This document shows, piece by piece, positions 1 to 6,957 of a DNA stretch of 9,854 nt. The stretch lies in NCBI GenBank assembly GCA_946478915.1, contig CAMLER010000146.1, forward strand, positions 1 through 9,854, given 5' to 3'. Position 1 is the first letter of the stretch; the number at the start of each line of letters is the position of its first letter. A program made the translations under genes and the position numbers. Under the pieces are notes generated by a model. The model did no database searches, was not told where the DNA came from, and was given only the letters and a program-made list of their open reading frames with translations. This DNA comes from an uncultured Chryseolinea sp. (GTDB lineage: Bacteria > Bacteroidota > Bacteroidia > Cytophagales > Cyclobacteriaceae).

Positions 1-6
1 AGGTAA

Positions 7-144
7 TCTGGTGGGCCCGATTACCATCAATGCGACTTTGCTGCCTTGTGTAAAAATTCTTTAGCCGAAAATGTAATTGTCTCTATCGGTACCTGCCCAC
101 ATTATGTCATATTAGATCAACAAAAGAAGGCCCCATCGTTCTAG
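7..144 (+). other. Possible 3' end of an unrecognised plus-strand gene (open frame, no start codon visible)
   Basis: A frame open from position 7 to the TAG at 142-144 reads like a protein C-terminus; its middle reads N-V-I-V-S-I-G-T-C-P-H-Y-V-I-L-D. An in-frame TAA lies at 4-6 and the stretch has no ATG, so it is either the tail of a gene broken by a frameshift just upstream, a short gene with a TTG start (46-48), or chance. A second frame (2-64) also begins open and ends in TAG, which would allow a frameshift in the first 30 bases. Its TAG overlaps the TAG of the minus-strand nucleotidase in a shared CTAG at 141-144, as convergent bacterial genes often do. I do not recognise the family. The product and the reality of the gene are both uncertain. 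Confidence 0.3.
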
Positions 145-662
145 AGAAACCTTTCGCCCACTTCCTTCCAGCTATTCAATCTATGATAATTGTTGATGTG
201 AAGATTATGTGGCGCTGAAAAGATAAATCGCTCACCGTTAAATGTCTCCAGATTATAAGGTAAATCATCGATCATATAGTCCCCGTGAACGATGGCTTTA
301 CTTCCACAAAACACAATTTGTCTCCAGGTGAGAAATGGAAAATGCTCTTTGAGCCATTGCAGTTTCTCCGTGAGAGACTGAGGAAACTCCATAGCAGCCG
401 AGACAATGAACAACTCATACTTTTTATTTAACAATTCGATAACTTCCTGGCTGTTCACGTGAGGTTCCATAGTTTTGAAAAAGGAAGTGCGGAACGGAAA
501 CTGCTGGACTACGTCGTGGTGGCCCGGAAAACCGAGTCCCTCATCCTGGTGATTCAGACTTTCTCTTGTAACTCTCACGCCAAATTCCTTTTCATAAAAG
601 TTGATAAACTGGCCTGTAGCATCCGCAATGACATCATCCATGTCAATAATCAATCGCTTCAT
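141..662 (-). CDS. 5'(3')-deoxyribonucleotidase-like HAD phosphatase (NT5C family)
   Basis: The 173-residue cytoplasmic protein should dephosphorylate deoxyribonucleoside monophosphates, or a related phosphomonoester, in nucleotide-pool control. Residues 7-14 read D-M-D-D-V-I-A-D, the HAD motif I of the NT5C family, with Asp7 as expected nucleophile and Asp9 as acid/base. Ser88 in I-V-S-A-A fits motif II, Lys122 motif III, and D-Y-M-I-D-D (128-133) the Mg-binding motif IV. The length matches bacterial members and there is no signal peptide. I chose the ATG at 660-662; a TTG one codon upstream would add one residue. The gene is divergent from 711, with 48 bases between them, and converges on the fragment at 7-144. 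Family assignment is firm; substrate preference is inferred from the family. Confidence 0.88.
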   Translation of the reverse strand: MKRLIIDMDDVIADATGQFINFYEKEFGVRVTRESLNHQDEGLGFPGHHDVVQQFPFRTSFFKTMEPHVNSQEVIELLNKKYELFIVSAAMEFPQSLTEKLQWLKEHFPFLTWRQIVFCGSKAIVHGDYMIDDLPYNLETFNGERFIFSAPHNLHINNYHRLNSWKEVGERFL

Positions 663-683
663 CAATTCGTTTTTAGTATATTA

Positions 684-691
684 CAAATATG
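684..691 (-). promoter_or_regulatory. Candidate -7 element for the nucleotidase gene
   Basis: On the minus strand this reads CATATTTG, one mismatch from the Bacteroidota -7 consensus TAnnTTTG. It lies 21 bases ahead of the ATG at 662, close to the 23-base spacing seen for the better match before the TPR-CHAT gene. The surroundings are very A+T rich, so a chance match is possible and no clear -33 element is visible. Confidence 0.3.
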
Positions 692-710
692 TAAAAATAT
701 TCCTTGGTGA

Positions 711-1121
711 ATGGGTGAGACGGATGAGATTGTAGTTTTTAGAAAGTTTGAAACCACAATAGAAGCGAATATTGTAAAGTCCAAGCTGGATGCCTTTGGG
801 ATTCCATGTTTTCTGACCGAAGAAAATATGACAAACCTTTATCCCGGTGCCAGCAGTCTGATGAACTTCAATGTGCGGTTGCACTTGTTTGCCAAGGATG
901 TGCCCCGTGCGCAGCAAGTGTTGGAGGAAAGCCACCTCGATTCAGGAGATGAAAATGTGGTGAGATGTCCGAAATGCAACTCGAAAAGAGTTGAACGCGA
1001 TTTTCCGAGGAACATGTCGAAGACTTTTGCTTCTGCGCTAAACGTAATGTTTTTCGGGGTTTTCTTTCCAGAAAAGAAAATCTACCGTTGTTTGGATTGC
1101 GATACCGAGTTTAATGGGTAG
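711..1121 (+). CDS. DUF2007-type putative signal-transducing protein with C-terminal zinc ribbon
   Basis: This 136-residue protein begins with a small alpha/beta domain (about residues 6-75) typical of DUF2007: an opening V-V-F-R-K-F-E strand, a helix with the E-A-N-I-V-K-S-K-L pattern, then G-I-P-C-F-L-T-E-E-N and a later V-R-L-H-L-F-A strand. The C-terminal part carries two CxxC knuckles, Cys86/Cys89 (C-P-K-C) and Cys127/Cys130 (C-L-D-C), which should bind one zinc. Between the knuckles is a 37-residue insert with a hydrophobic run near 105-120, possibly membrane-associating. The biochemical role of the family is not established, and the 'signal transducing' label is historical. The ATG at 711 is the first good start after the divergent intergenic region; no strong Shine-Dalgarno is seen. 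It probably shares a transcript with the gene 53 bases downstream. Confidence 0.8.
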   Translation: MGETDEIVVFRKFETTIEANIVKSKLDAFGIPCFLTEENMTNLYPGASSLMNFNVRLHLFAKDVPRAQQVLEESHLDSGDENVVRCPKCNSKRVERDFPRNMSKTFASALNVMFFGVFFPEKKIYRCLDCDTEFNG

Positions 1122-1140
1122 GTAATTTGTAAGTATCCGC

Positions 1141-1158
1141 CTGCAATTTATCTTGCAG
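1141..1158 (+). repeat. Short inverted repeat ahead of the TIGR00725 gene
   Basis: CTGCAA (1141-1146) and TTGCAG (1153-1158) form a perfect 6-bp inverted repeat around the loop TTTATC, ending 16 bases before the ATG at 1175. On the plus strand it is followed by an A-rich, not T-rich, tract, so it is not an intrinsic terminator for the preceding gene. It could be a small mRNA hairpin or operator, but an element this short also arises by chance. Confidence 0.3.
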
Positions 1159-1174
1159 TGAGAAAAAAAATAAG

Positions 1175-1693
1175 ATGGCTCAAAAAACGATTATCGGTGT
1201 AATGGGTCCAGGTGAAAACGCCTCACCCGATGAAAATGAAATGGCGTATGAACTGGGAAAGGAAATCGCCAAACAGGGTTGGATCACTCTGACAGGAGGA
1301 AGAAGCTTTGGCATTATGGATGCAGCCCTCAAGGGGGCTTCCGAAGCCAATGGACTTACCATTGGAATCGTACCGGGTGATAATGACAAAAACTCCTCGG
1401 AACACGCCCAGATAAAAATCGTAACCAGCATGGGCAGCGGTAGAAACTATATCAGTGTGAGCCACGTAATTGTCGTGTTGGGAATGGCCTCAGGAACCGC
1501 ATCGGAAGTAGCGCTGGCTTTGAAGTCCAGAAAGAAAGTAATCCTTCTCAACCAGGACGAGATTACCATTCGATTCTTCAAAAATCTGGGAAGCTATAAT
1601 GTACTGGTGACGAAGACTGTTTCCGAAACGATCCAAAGCATCAAACAGTATGTTGGAATGAATCAGGGTGTCGAGGCACCGGAAGAATCATAA
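1175..1693 (+). CDS. TIGR00725 / SLOG Rossmann-fold nucleotide-binding protein
   Basis: The 172-residue cytoplasmic protein has the LOG-like (lysine decarboxylase-like) Rossmann fold. It opens with a strand and glycine turn, I-I-G-V-M-G-P-G-E (6-14), continues with L-T-G-G-R-S-F-G-I-M-D-A (39-50), equivalent to the family's GGG..G.M segment, and then G-M-A-S-G-T-A-S-E-V (103-112), a variant of the PGGxGTxxE signature with Gly107, Thr108 and Glu111 kept. These elements bind a nucleotide or nucleotide-derived ligand in related proteins. TIGR00725 members have been annotated as possible molybdenum-cofactor carriers or nucleotide-processing proteins, but that is not demonstrated for this one. The start at ATG 1175 follows an A-rich leader. 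It converges with the aldo/keto reductase gene, with only 15 bases between the stops and no terminator hairpin visible. Confidence 0.85.
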   Translation: MAQKTIIGVMGPGENASPDENEMAYELGKEIAKQGWITLTGGRSFGIMDAALKGASEANGLTIGIVPGDNDKNSSEHAQIKIVTSMGSGRNYISVSHVIVVLGMASGTASEVALALKSRKKVILLNQDEITIRFFKNLGSYNVLVTKTVSETIQSIKQYVGMNQGVEAPEES

Positions 1694-1708
1694 CATTCTC
1701 AATAACCG

Positions 1709-2698
1709 TCAGTCCACCAATTGTAGCTCTTCTATACGCTTGCGGATCAAATCGAGCTCGCTGTCTTTCAATTTAAATGAAAGTGCAACGGCATTTTCCT
1801 TCACCTGTTTCGCATCCCTCGCCCCTACCAATACACAGTCCATGGCAGGCTGACGGGTAGTCCAGTTGATGACCAATTGCGCAAGTGTAACGCCATAACT
1901 ATCCGCAATAGGTTTGATTGTCTCCAGGAACGCATTTATCCGATCTATGTTTTCAGGCTTGTAATATCGGTTACCTTCGCGCGTATCTCCCTCACCAAAC
2001 TTGTGACCGCGCTTTATTTTTCCGGTTAACAATCCTCTCTGAAGCGGACTATAAGGGATAATGCTCAACCCTTTTGAAACCGCCTGTGGCAGAACATCTT
2101 TTTCAATATTGCGATGTACCATGCTATAAGGCACCTGATTGGAAACCAGATTTACTGTCTTTAATGCTTCGTCAATCTGGCTGGTGTTATAATTACAAAC
2201 ACCTGCCGCACGAATCTTCCCCTGCTCCAGTAGCCTGGCAATCGCTTCCATCGTTTCGCTGATGGGGGTTGTTGCGTCCGGCCAGTGAATCTGATATAAG
2301 TCGATGTAATCAGTTTTCAACCGCTGCAGACTGTCTTCACACTCGCGTATAACAGATTCGCGGGCTGAATACTTGTAAATCTTCAAAGGCTTTCCATTGT
2401 TATCTGTCGAATCGAAAAAGTACTCCCCTTTCTCGGTGCTCCAGTTCATACCATACTTTGTGAGTATCTGATATTTATCGCGCGCAATGCCTTTCAACGC
2501 CTGGCCTACCAGTTCCTCACTCTTACCGAATCCATAGACCGGAGCAGTGTCGATCGTGGTGATCCCCATATCGAGAGAGGCATGGATTGCCTTAATTGCT
2601 TCTTTATCATCAGCGCCACCCCACATCCATCCGCCAATAGCCCATGCGCCAAATGCCAGGGGGGTTACTTTTACTTGAGAGTTTCCGAGGGTATTCAA
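1709..2698 (-). CDS. Aldo/keto reductase (TIM-barrel NADPH-dependent oxidoreductase)
   Basis: This 329-residue cytoplasmic enzyme should reduce a carbonyl substrate with NAD(P)H. The full catalytic tetrad is present: Asp50 and Tyr55 (D-T-A-P-V-Y), Lys81 (L-T-K-Y-G) and His138 (Y-Q-I-H-W-P). The barrel begins L-G-N-S-Q-V-K-V at residue 4 and has the usual S-N-Q-V-P-Y and I-P-Y-S-P-L segments, with a C-terminal helix typical of full-length members. The substrate is unknown. The chosen start is TTG at 2696-2698: an in-frame TAA sits at 2702-2704, the next ATG falls at residue 25 beyond the first conserved strand, and family members normally start only a few residues before L-G-N-S. A tandem octamer array lies immediately upstream. 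The PHP gene ends 70 bases upstream on the same strand, so co-transcription is plausible. Confidence 0.92.
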   Translation of the reverse strand: MNTLGNSQVKVTPLAFGAWAIGGWMWGGADDKEAIKAIHASLDMGITTIDTAPVYGFGKSEELVGQALKGIARDKYQILTKYGMNWSTEKGEYFFDSTDNNGKPLKIYKYSARESVIRECEDSLQRLKTDYIDLYQIHWPDATTPISETMEAIARLLEQGKIRAAGVCNYNTSQIDEALKTVNLVSNQVPYSMVHRNIEKDVLPQAVSKGLSIIPYSPLQRGLLTGKIKRGHKFGEGDTREGNRYYKPENIDRINAFLETIKPIADSYGVTLAQLVINWTTRQPAMDCVLVGARDAKQVKENAVALSFKLKDSELDLIRKRIEELQLVD

Positions 2699-2700
2699 GA

Positions 2701-2740
2701 ATTAGAAGATTAGAAAATTAGAAAATTAGAAAATTAGATA
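2701..2740. repeat. Five-unit octanucleotide tandem array upstream of the aldo/keto reductase
   Basis: Five consecutive 8-base units read ATTAGAAG, ATTAGAAA, ATTAGAAA, ATTAGAAA, ATTAGATA on the plus strand (TTTCTAAT in the sense of the flanking genes). A weaker unit at 2693-2700 contains the TTG start codon itself. Each unit carries a TAA in gene sense and the period is not a multiple of three, so every frame is closed. The array fills the leader where ribosome recruitment would occur. Copy-number change by slippage would shift the distance between the upstream gene and this start. Confidence 0.85.
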
Positions 2741-2768
2741 TTGAATAAGCAATCATTGCAGTTAAAAT

Positions 2769-3989
2769 TCAGGGATCTAGGGTGATGGGTTGGACCCATG
2801 CCTTCTCAAAATCTCCTTCTTTAAAAGGATTTTCCTGGTACTTTGATGAGATTATGTTCGCTCGCACATATGCATATCGCTTCTTGATCTTAAACTTTGC
2901 TTCAGTGCTATTCACAACCTTTAGTATACTCGCCTTTTCCTCACCTTTGTTTGCGCCGATAAACTGGATCGAGTAAGTGACACCAGCTTCCGGTTTTACT
3001 TTTATCGAAAGGTAACTTTTCTGAAATTCAATTTCTTCTAATTCTACACCAGTGGAAGAATAGAAATTTCCACTCTCCATCGCCTCCACAATGGATGCTG
3101 CGGACAAATCCTTTGCGCGCACCATTACATACCCACGACCTGGGTTAGAATTACGGACGCTATAACTAAGATAATTGTGCGAGTCGTCGGTAGCCAATCC
3201 GTACAAAAAAGGCTTGTTATTATTAATGCCGTTGATCAAAAGTAAGTCCCACATTTCCTCCGTACCCGGGCGCGTAGAATCTCCATAGTTGTGAACCATG
3301 GGATGACCATTGTATACTTCGAAGAACCGATCGCCTTTGAGCTTCATCATGTCCTGCAAGCTAATACCCCAGATAAAATTAGGGTGATTAATATGAGCGA
3401 ACATAGCCTGGCCAGTCCGTTGACGCTGTTCTTGAACAGCATCCAGATTGTTCTGCATTACTTCTGTGACACTGGAACCCCCGCGTGGGAGTATCACCTC
3501 TTTTACATTGATGGCATTGATATGCACCGGTTTCTTTTCAAAACCGTCGGTAATTTCTTCAGACTGAATGATCAAAAACTTGCCCTTCTCCTCAAACAAG
3601 GGCGCATATTGCTCCAGGGTTTTAAGTCTTACCCTTACGCGTTTTGCACTGTCAATCTCGTAGGTTACCCAGTCTTCACCAAACTTGTTAAGATATTCTC
3701 TGAACCTTCTGTCGTGCGCTGGAAAATCAGGTATCAACTTCCATTTTTCACCCTGCGCCAGTGTGTTGTGGTCGGATAGACATATGAAATCATAGTCGTG
3801 TGACTTGTACCACTCCATGATCATTTCAGGGAAATCGTCGCCGTCACTCCAGTAGGAATGGGTGTGGGTATTACCCTTAAACCATCTAAGACCCTCACCC
3901 TCCTGAGCGTGTGATGCCAAAGAGGCTAGCACTAAAAACAGTATTACAAATTTCCTGAAATCAACGTAAGGGTATATTCTAAAAGTCAT
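2769..3989 (-). CDS. Secreted PHP-domain metallohydrolase (CehA/McbA-like)
   Basis: This 406-residue protein has a signal peptide (hydrophobic core about 14-25, probable cleavage after S-H-A-Q at 29) and a PHP phosphoesterase fold. Expected metal ligands are visible: His42 and His44 (N-T-H-T-H-S, followed by S-D-G at 48-50), His74 (L-S-D-H-N), Glu144/Glu145 (Q-S-E-E-I), His156 (V-H-I-N), His199 and His202 (A-H-I-N-H-P), and Asp269/His271 (A-T-D-D-S-H). The set resembles the polynuclear-metal site of PHP phosphatases and of CehA/McbA family enzymes. The C-terminal 110 residues look like a beta-rich accessory domain. The ATG (3987-3989) overlaps the TAA of the TPR-CHAT gene by one base as TAATG, implying translational coupling. 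The substrate, possibly a phosphoester or cyclic phosphodiester, is inference. Confidence 0.85.
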   Translation of the reverse strand: MTFRIYPYVDFRKFVILFLVLASLASHAQEGEGLRWFKGNTHTHSYWSDGDDFPEMIMEWYKSHDYDFICLSDHNTLAQGEKWKLIPDFPAHDRRFREYLNKFGEDWVTYEIDSAKRVRVRLKTLEQYAPLFEEKGKFLIIQSEEITDGFEKKPVHINAINVKEVILPRGGSSVTEVMQNNLDAVQEQRQRTGQAMFAHINHPNFIWGISLQDMMKLKGDRFFEVYNGHPMVHNYGDSTRPGTEEMWDLLLINGINNNKPFLYGLATDDSHNYLSYSVRNSNPGRGYVMVRAKDLSAASIVEAMESGNFYSSTGVELEEIEFQKSYLSIKVKPEAGVTYSIQFIGANKGEEKASILKVVNSTEAKFKIKKRYAYVRANIISSKYQENPFKEGDFEKAWVQPITLDP

Positions 3990-6847
3990 TACATTCCCAT
4001 CATTACAAAAGCTCCCCAGTAGTAAGGATCTTTATATTTAGACATCAATTGCATCTGCGCCTGTTTAAACGCCTTTTGTTTGTTGCCGAGCTTAATCCAG
4101 TTCGAATAAAAATTAGACATCAATTGCTGTGTTGCTGCATCGTCCACCTTCCACAAACTCATTATAAGGGCGTCGGCACCAGCGACAAGGAATGCGCGCT
4201 GTAACCCGTAGACACCCTCACCAGCTTTGATATCACCCAAACCAGTTTCACACGCGCTTAAGATAATCAAGTCTGTCCCCTCAAGGTTCAGGTTCATCGC
4301 TTCATAAGCAGTAAGGATACCGTTGTCATTGCTTTCAAGATTCGGCATGCGTGCACCGCTTACCGTTGTACCTGCTCCTGCAAGCATCAGGCCGGACCGA
4401 AGCAACGGATTATCGTTGGCATTTTCAAGCGAAATTCCAAAAGCAGATCCCATATTTTCAACGTCCTTCAGAAAATAGCCATGCGTTGCAATATGCATTA
4501 GTGTCGGCCCCTTGATCGATTTAAGGTTTGCCTCAGTCGCAAGCTTCTGCGTAAATTGTTTTACCTGGTACCCTGAAGCCTTCAAGACCTTTGAAACTCC
4601 ATCGATCTCCACCTTTGTACCGGGCAAGACGGCTATTTCGCCCGGCCCGTAATCCGGGAAGCCGAGCAGGGTCGCATTCTTCTTCAGTACTTTTGGCTTC
4701 TTAGCCTTAAGTTCAATAAGATCTTTTGAGTTTCCGATGGTCACCAGGTCAAATTGACTGATCACATAATTTCCATCAGGCTTTTTGATTGTGTTTAAAT
4801 TCAATTGGTTGAAAGTTCCATCGGGTGAAACATATACCAATTTCTTACCCGATAGCTCGGCTTCAATAGGAGCCCAAAATTGCTGATATGAATGTTCGTC
4901 GGCAATTCGCTGCTGAATCGCATTTCGATAAAACTTTGAGTACCGCGTATCCAGCAATTGTCCATTCTCAAGCAGGATAAGTTTGGGTACTTCATTCGCT
5001 TTGGTAAGAACAAGCACAGCATATTTTGAATCTGCAGTAAATATCTGATCATATTTTTTCACATGAATGATCTCCACAACGGCCTCGGTATCTGTCAGCA
5101 GGTTACGAATCTGGTTATAGCTAAGTTTCTGCGTTGAGTATCCTGCCGAAAAAGCCGTTGAACGCGCTGATAAATTTTTCTCCATTGCATTTGCGGCAGT
5201 CTCAAGAGAATCAAGGTTGATCTCCTGAATCTTCAATTCTTCCTTTGAATATGCATAGAGACGCGCGAGCGTTTCCTTTTGATCGAGCCATGCCAGATAA
5301 TCTTTTATTAGTTGTGCATCTTTGCTCGACATGATCGATTGCTTGACCTTGTTGGTGGAGTTAAGCAACAAAGCTTTTGTGGCAATTTGATAGTCATACA
5401 AATCCTGAACAACGGTAGAATGTTGTGAACTGGCTTCGACAGCAAAATTATAAAACCGCTGGAAGCGTGGAGACAACACATCCCAGTACTTTGTCTTCTC
5501 TGCCTCGCTCATCGGAGCAAAATACTGATTTACAAAATCCAAGGATTTGGTCATGACTTCATTGTAAAGTGGAAGAGCTTTGTCCAGACTTCCTTTTTTC
5601 CAATGAAGGATAGCGAGGTCTTCTTTTGATTGTACAAAAAGCGGATGGTTTCGTCCAAGTGTTGCCTCGCGGATCTTCAATGCTTTGTCCAGCAATGGAT
5701 CGGCTTCAGCATACCTTGTCTTATAGCGGTAAAAATTTCCAAGATCACTGGTTGCTCTCGCGAACGCCGGATTGTCTTCTCCAAAACTCGCTTTGTAAAT
5801 GGCGGCAGATTTTTTCAGCAACTCTTCCACCTTGTCTTCCTTTCCCATCACCATGTAGAGTGCAGCCTGATTATTCAGCATGCTGGCATAGTCAGGATTA
5901 TTTTTCCCAAGGCGTTTTTCCATTCCCAGGTAAATGGCTTCTGCCTCCGGATATTTTCCCATTTGCCTGTACAGCAAGGCCTGATTCGACAGGAACTTCA
6001 AATGATTTTTTGATTTGTTGTTCTGCAATTTTTCTGCGATAGTGATTGCTTGTCGCAAAACCTGGTCTGCTTCCTCATATCTTCCGATCGTCTGAAAGAG
6101 CATTGCCTGATTGTTAAGGGCAATCGCATACGTCATTGTAGATTGCAGTCCATTCTGTTGAATAATTGAAATAGCGGATTCAAAATCCTTCTCCGCTTCA
6201 TTGTATTGTGCAAGATTGTATTTCAGTACCGCATAATTATTGAGCGACGCCGCGACACTGGTGTTCTTCGGACCGAATTTTTCCTGTCTGAGTTTTAACG
6301 CAAGGGCTGTGTATTCCTCAGCTTGCGTATATCGGCCCATGGTAGCATATAGCAGTCCCTGATTGGAGATCGTTTTCAAGTAACCCATTTCATGCTGAAG
6401 AGAATCTTGCTCGTACAGCATTTTTGCTATGGCAAATTTCTTTTCAGCCATTGCAAACTTCGAATTGGCATACAGTACCTCACCCAAATCCAGTTGGAAT
6501 CGTGCCTTGTCTTTATTAGAGACTTCCGCATTCTTTATAAAGCCTGCACCTATGCTCAATACGGAAGTGACCTTTGCCTGACCCTCGCCTTTTTCCTTCA
6601 CATCAAACAAACCGGAATTATCGCTTAAAAGAATAGCGTAATCAAAATCTGTGGAGTCAAATTCTGCCCGGGCCTTTTCCATATCGCCCATGACGGAGTT
6701 CATTACTTTTTCCCGGTTTTCTTTAGAGCCAAGAGTTTTGGCTTTTTGAGCGGCATTTTTTCCGAAGTCCTTCAGAATCTGAGCATGCAAAGCGACAGGC
6801 AGAACGAAAAGCAAAAGGATAGCGACGCGACCAACTACAACTTTCAT
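3989..6847 (-). CDS. Secreted TPR-CHAT protein, putative caspase-like cysteine protease
   Basis: The 952-residue protein has a signal peptide (1-23, ending A-L-H-A-Q), an N-terminal helical segment, about seven or eight tetratricopeptide repeats (roughly 115-435, with recurring N-N-x-A-x-L...G-x-Y-x-E-A patterns), a helical linker (about 440-580) and a CHAT domain (about 585-951). CHAT belongs to the caspase/separase superfamily (clan CD). The dyad is intact: His789 in M-H-I-A-T-H-G-Y-F and Cys866 in I-L-S-A-C-E-T-G-L-G. L-G-F-P-D-Y (728-733) and the late S-L-W-K-V-D-D are also family features. The TPRs probably bind a partner that controls the protease. Export makes a periplasmic or surface role likely, unlike cytoplasmic Cas-associated TPR-CHAT proteins. 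The start is ATG 6847, with a good -7 element 23 bases upstream. The gene is coupled to the PHP gene downstream. Confidence 0.92.
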   Translation of the reverse strand: MKVVVGRVAILLLFVLPVALHAQILKDFGKNAAQKAKTLGSKENREKVMNSVMGDMEKARAEFDSTDFDYAILLSDNSGLFDVKEKGEGQAKVTSVLSIGAGFIKNAEVSNKDKARFQLDLGEVLYANSKFAMAEKKFAIAKMLYEQDSLQHEMGYLKTISNQGLLYATMGRYTQAEEYTALALKLRQEKFGPKNTSVAASLNNYAVLKYNLAQYNEAEKDFESAISIIQQNGLQSTMTYAIALNNQAMLFQTIGRYEEADQVLRQAITIAEKLQNNKSKNHLKFLSNQALLYRQMGKYPEAEAIYLGMEKRLGKNNPDYASMLNNQAALYMVMGKEDKVEELLKKSAAIYKASFGEDNPAFARATSDLGNFYRYKTRYAEADPLLDKALKIREATLGRNHPLFVQSKEDLAILHWKKGSLDKALPLYNEVMTKSLDFVNQYFAPMSEAEKTKYWDVLSPRFQRFYNFAVEASSQHSTVVQDLYDYQIATKALLLNSTNKVKQSIMSSKDAQLIKDYLAWLDQKETLARLYAYSKEELKIQEINLDSLETAANAMEKNLSARSTAFSAGYSTQKLSYNQIRNLLTDTEAVVEIIHVKKYDQIFTADSKYAVLVLTKANEVPKLILLENGQLLDTRYSKFYRNAIQQRIADEHSYQQFWAPIEAELSGKKLVYVSPDGTFNQLNLNTIKKPDGNYVISQFDLVTIGNSKDLIELKAKKPKVLKKNATLLGFPDYGPGEIAVLPGTKVEIDGVSKVLKASGYQVKQFTQKLATEANLKSIKGPTLMHIATHGYFLKDVENMGSAFGISLENANDNPLLRSGLMLAGAGTTVSGARMPNLESNDNGILTAYEAMNLNLEGTDLIILSACETGLGDIKAGEGVYGLQRAFLVAGADALIMSLWKVDDAATQQLMSNFYSNWIKLGNKQKAFKQAQMQLMSKYKDPYYWGAFVMMGM

Positions 6848-6870
6848 GGCCTTGGAATTTTTAGGGGTAC

Positions 6871-6878
6871 CAAATTTA
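6871..6878 (-). promoter_or_regulatory. Perfect Bacteroidota -7 element for the TPR-CHAT/PHP operon
   Basis: On the minus strand this reads TAAATTTG, an exact match to the TAnnTTTG -7 consensus, 23 bases before the ATG at 6847. The expected -33 TTTG is not clear; only a T-rich stretch lies about 21 bases further upstream. Placement in the 110-base gap after the isomerase gene supports a separate transcription start for the TPR-CHAT and PHP genes. Confidence 0.55.
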
Positions 6879-6957
6879 CGCGAAAACCTGACTGCCCGTT
6901 CGAAAATTCTGAAGTATTTATCCAGTTAGCTTATTCCAGCCATATAGGCCTACGAGA

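Noticed and set aside
2749..2759. Short inverted repeat GCAAT-C-ATTGC between the PHP and aldo/keto reductase genes
   Set aside because: A five-base stem with a one-base loop cannot form a useful hairpin, and no T-run follows.
3291..3779. Plus-strand open frame of 162 codons
   Set aside because: It lies wholly inside the PHP-domain gene on the other strand, whose motifs are unambiguous; a shadow frame.
5626..6042. Two overlapping plus-strand open frames of 127-138 codons
   Set aside because: Both are antisense to the TPR region of the CHAT gene and show no protein-like motifs.
3989..6847. Craspase-like or gasdermin-linked TPR-CHAT defence system
   Set aside because: The protein has a signal peptide and there is no cas gene, CRISPR array or gasdermin-like ORF nearby; only the CHAT fold is shared.
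6945..6952. Perfect palindrome TAGGCCTA just past the isomerase-like gene
   Set aside because: It has no loop and no T-tract on either side, so it is not a terminator; eight bases is too short to argue for an operator.
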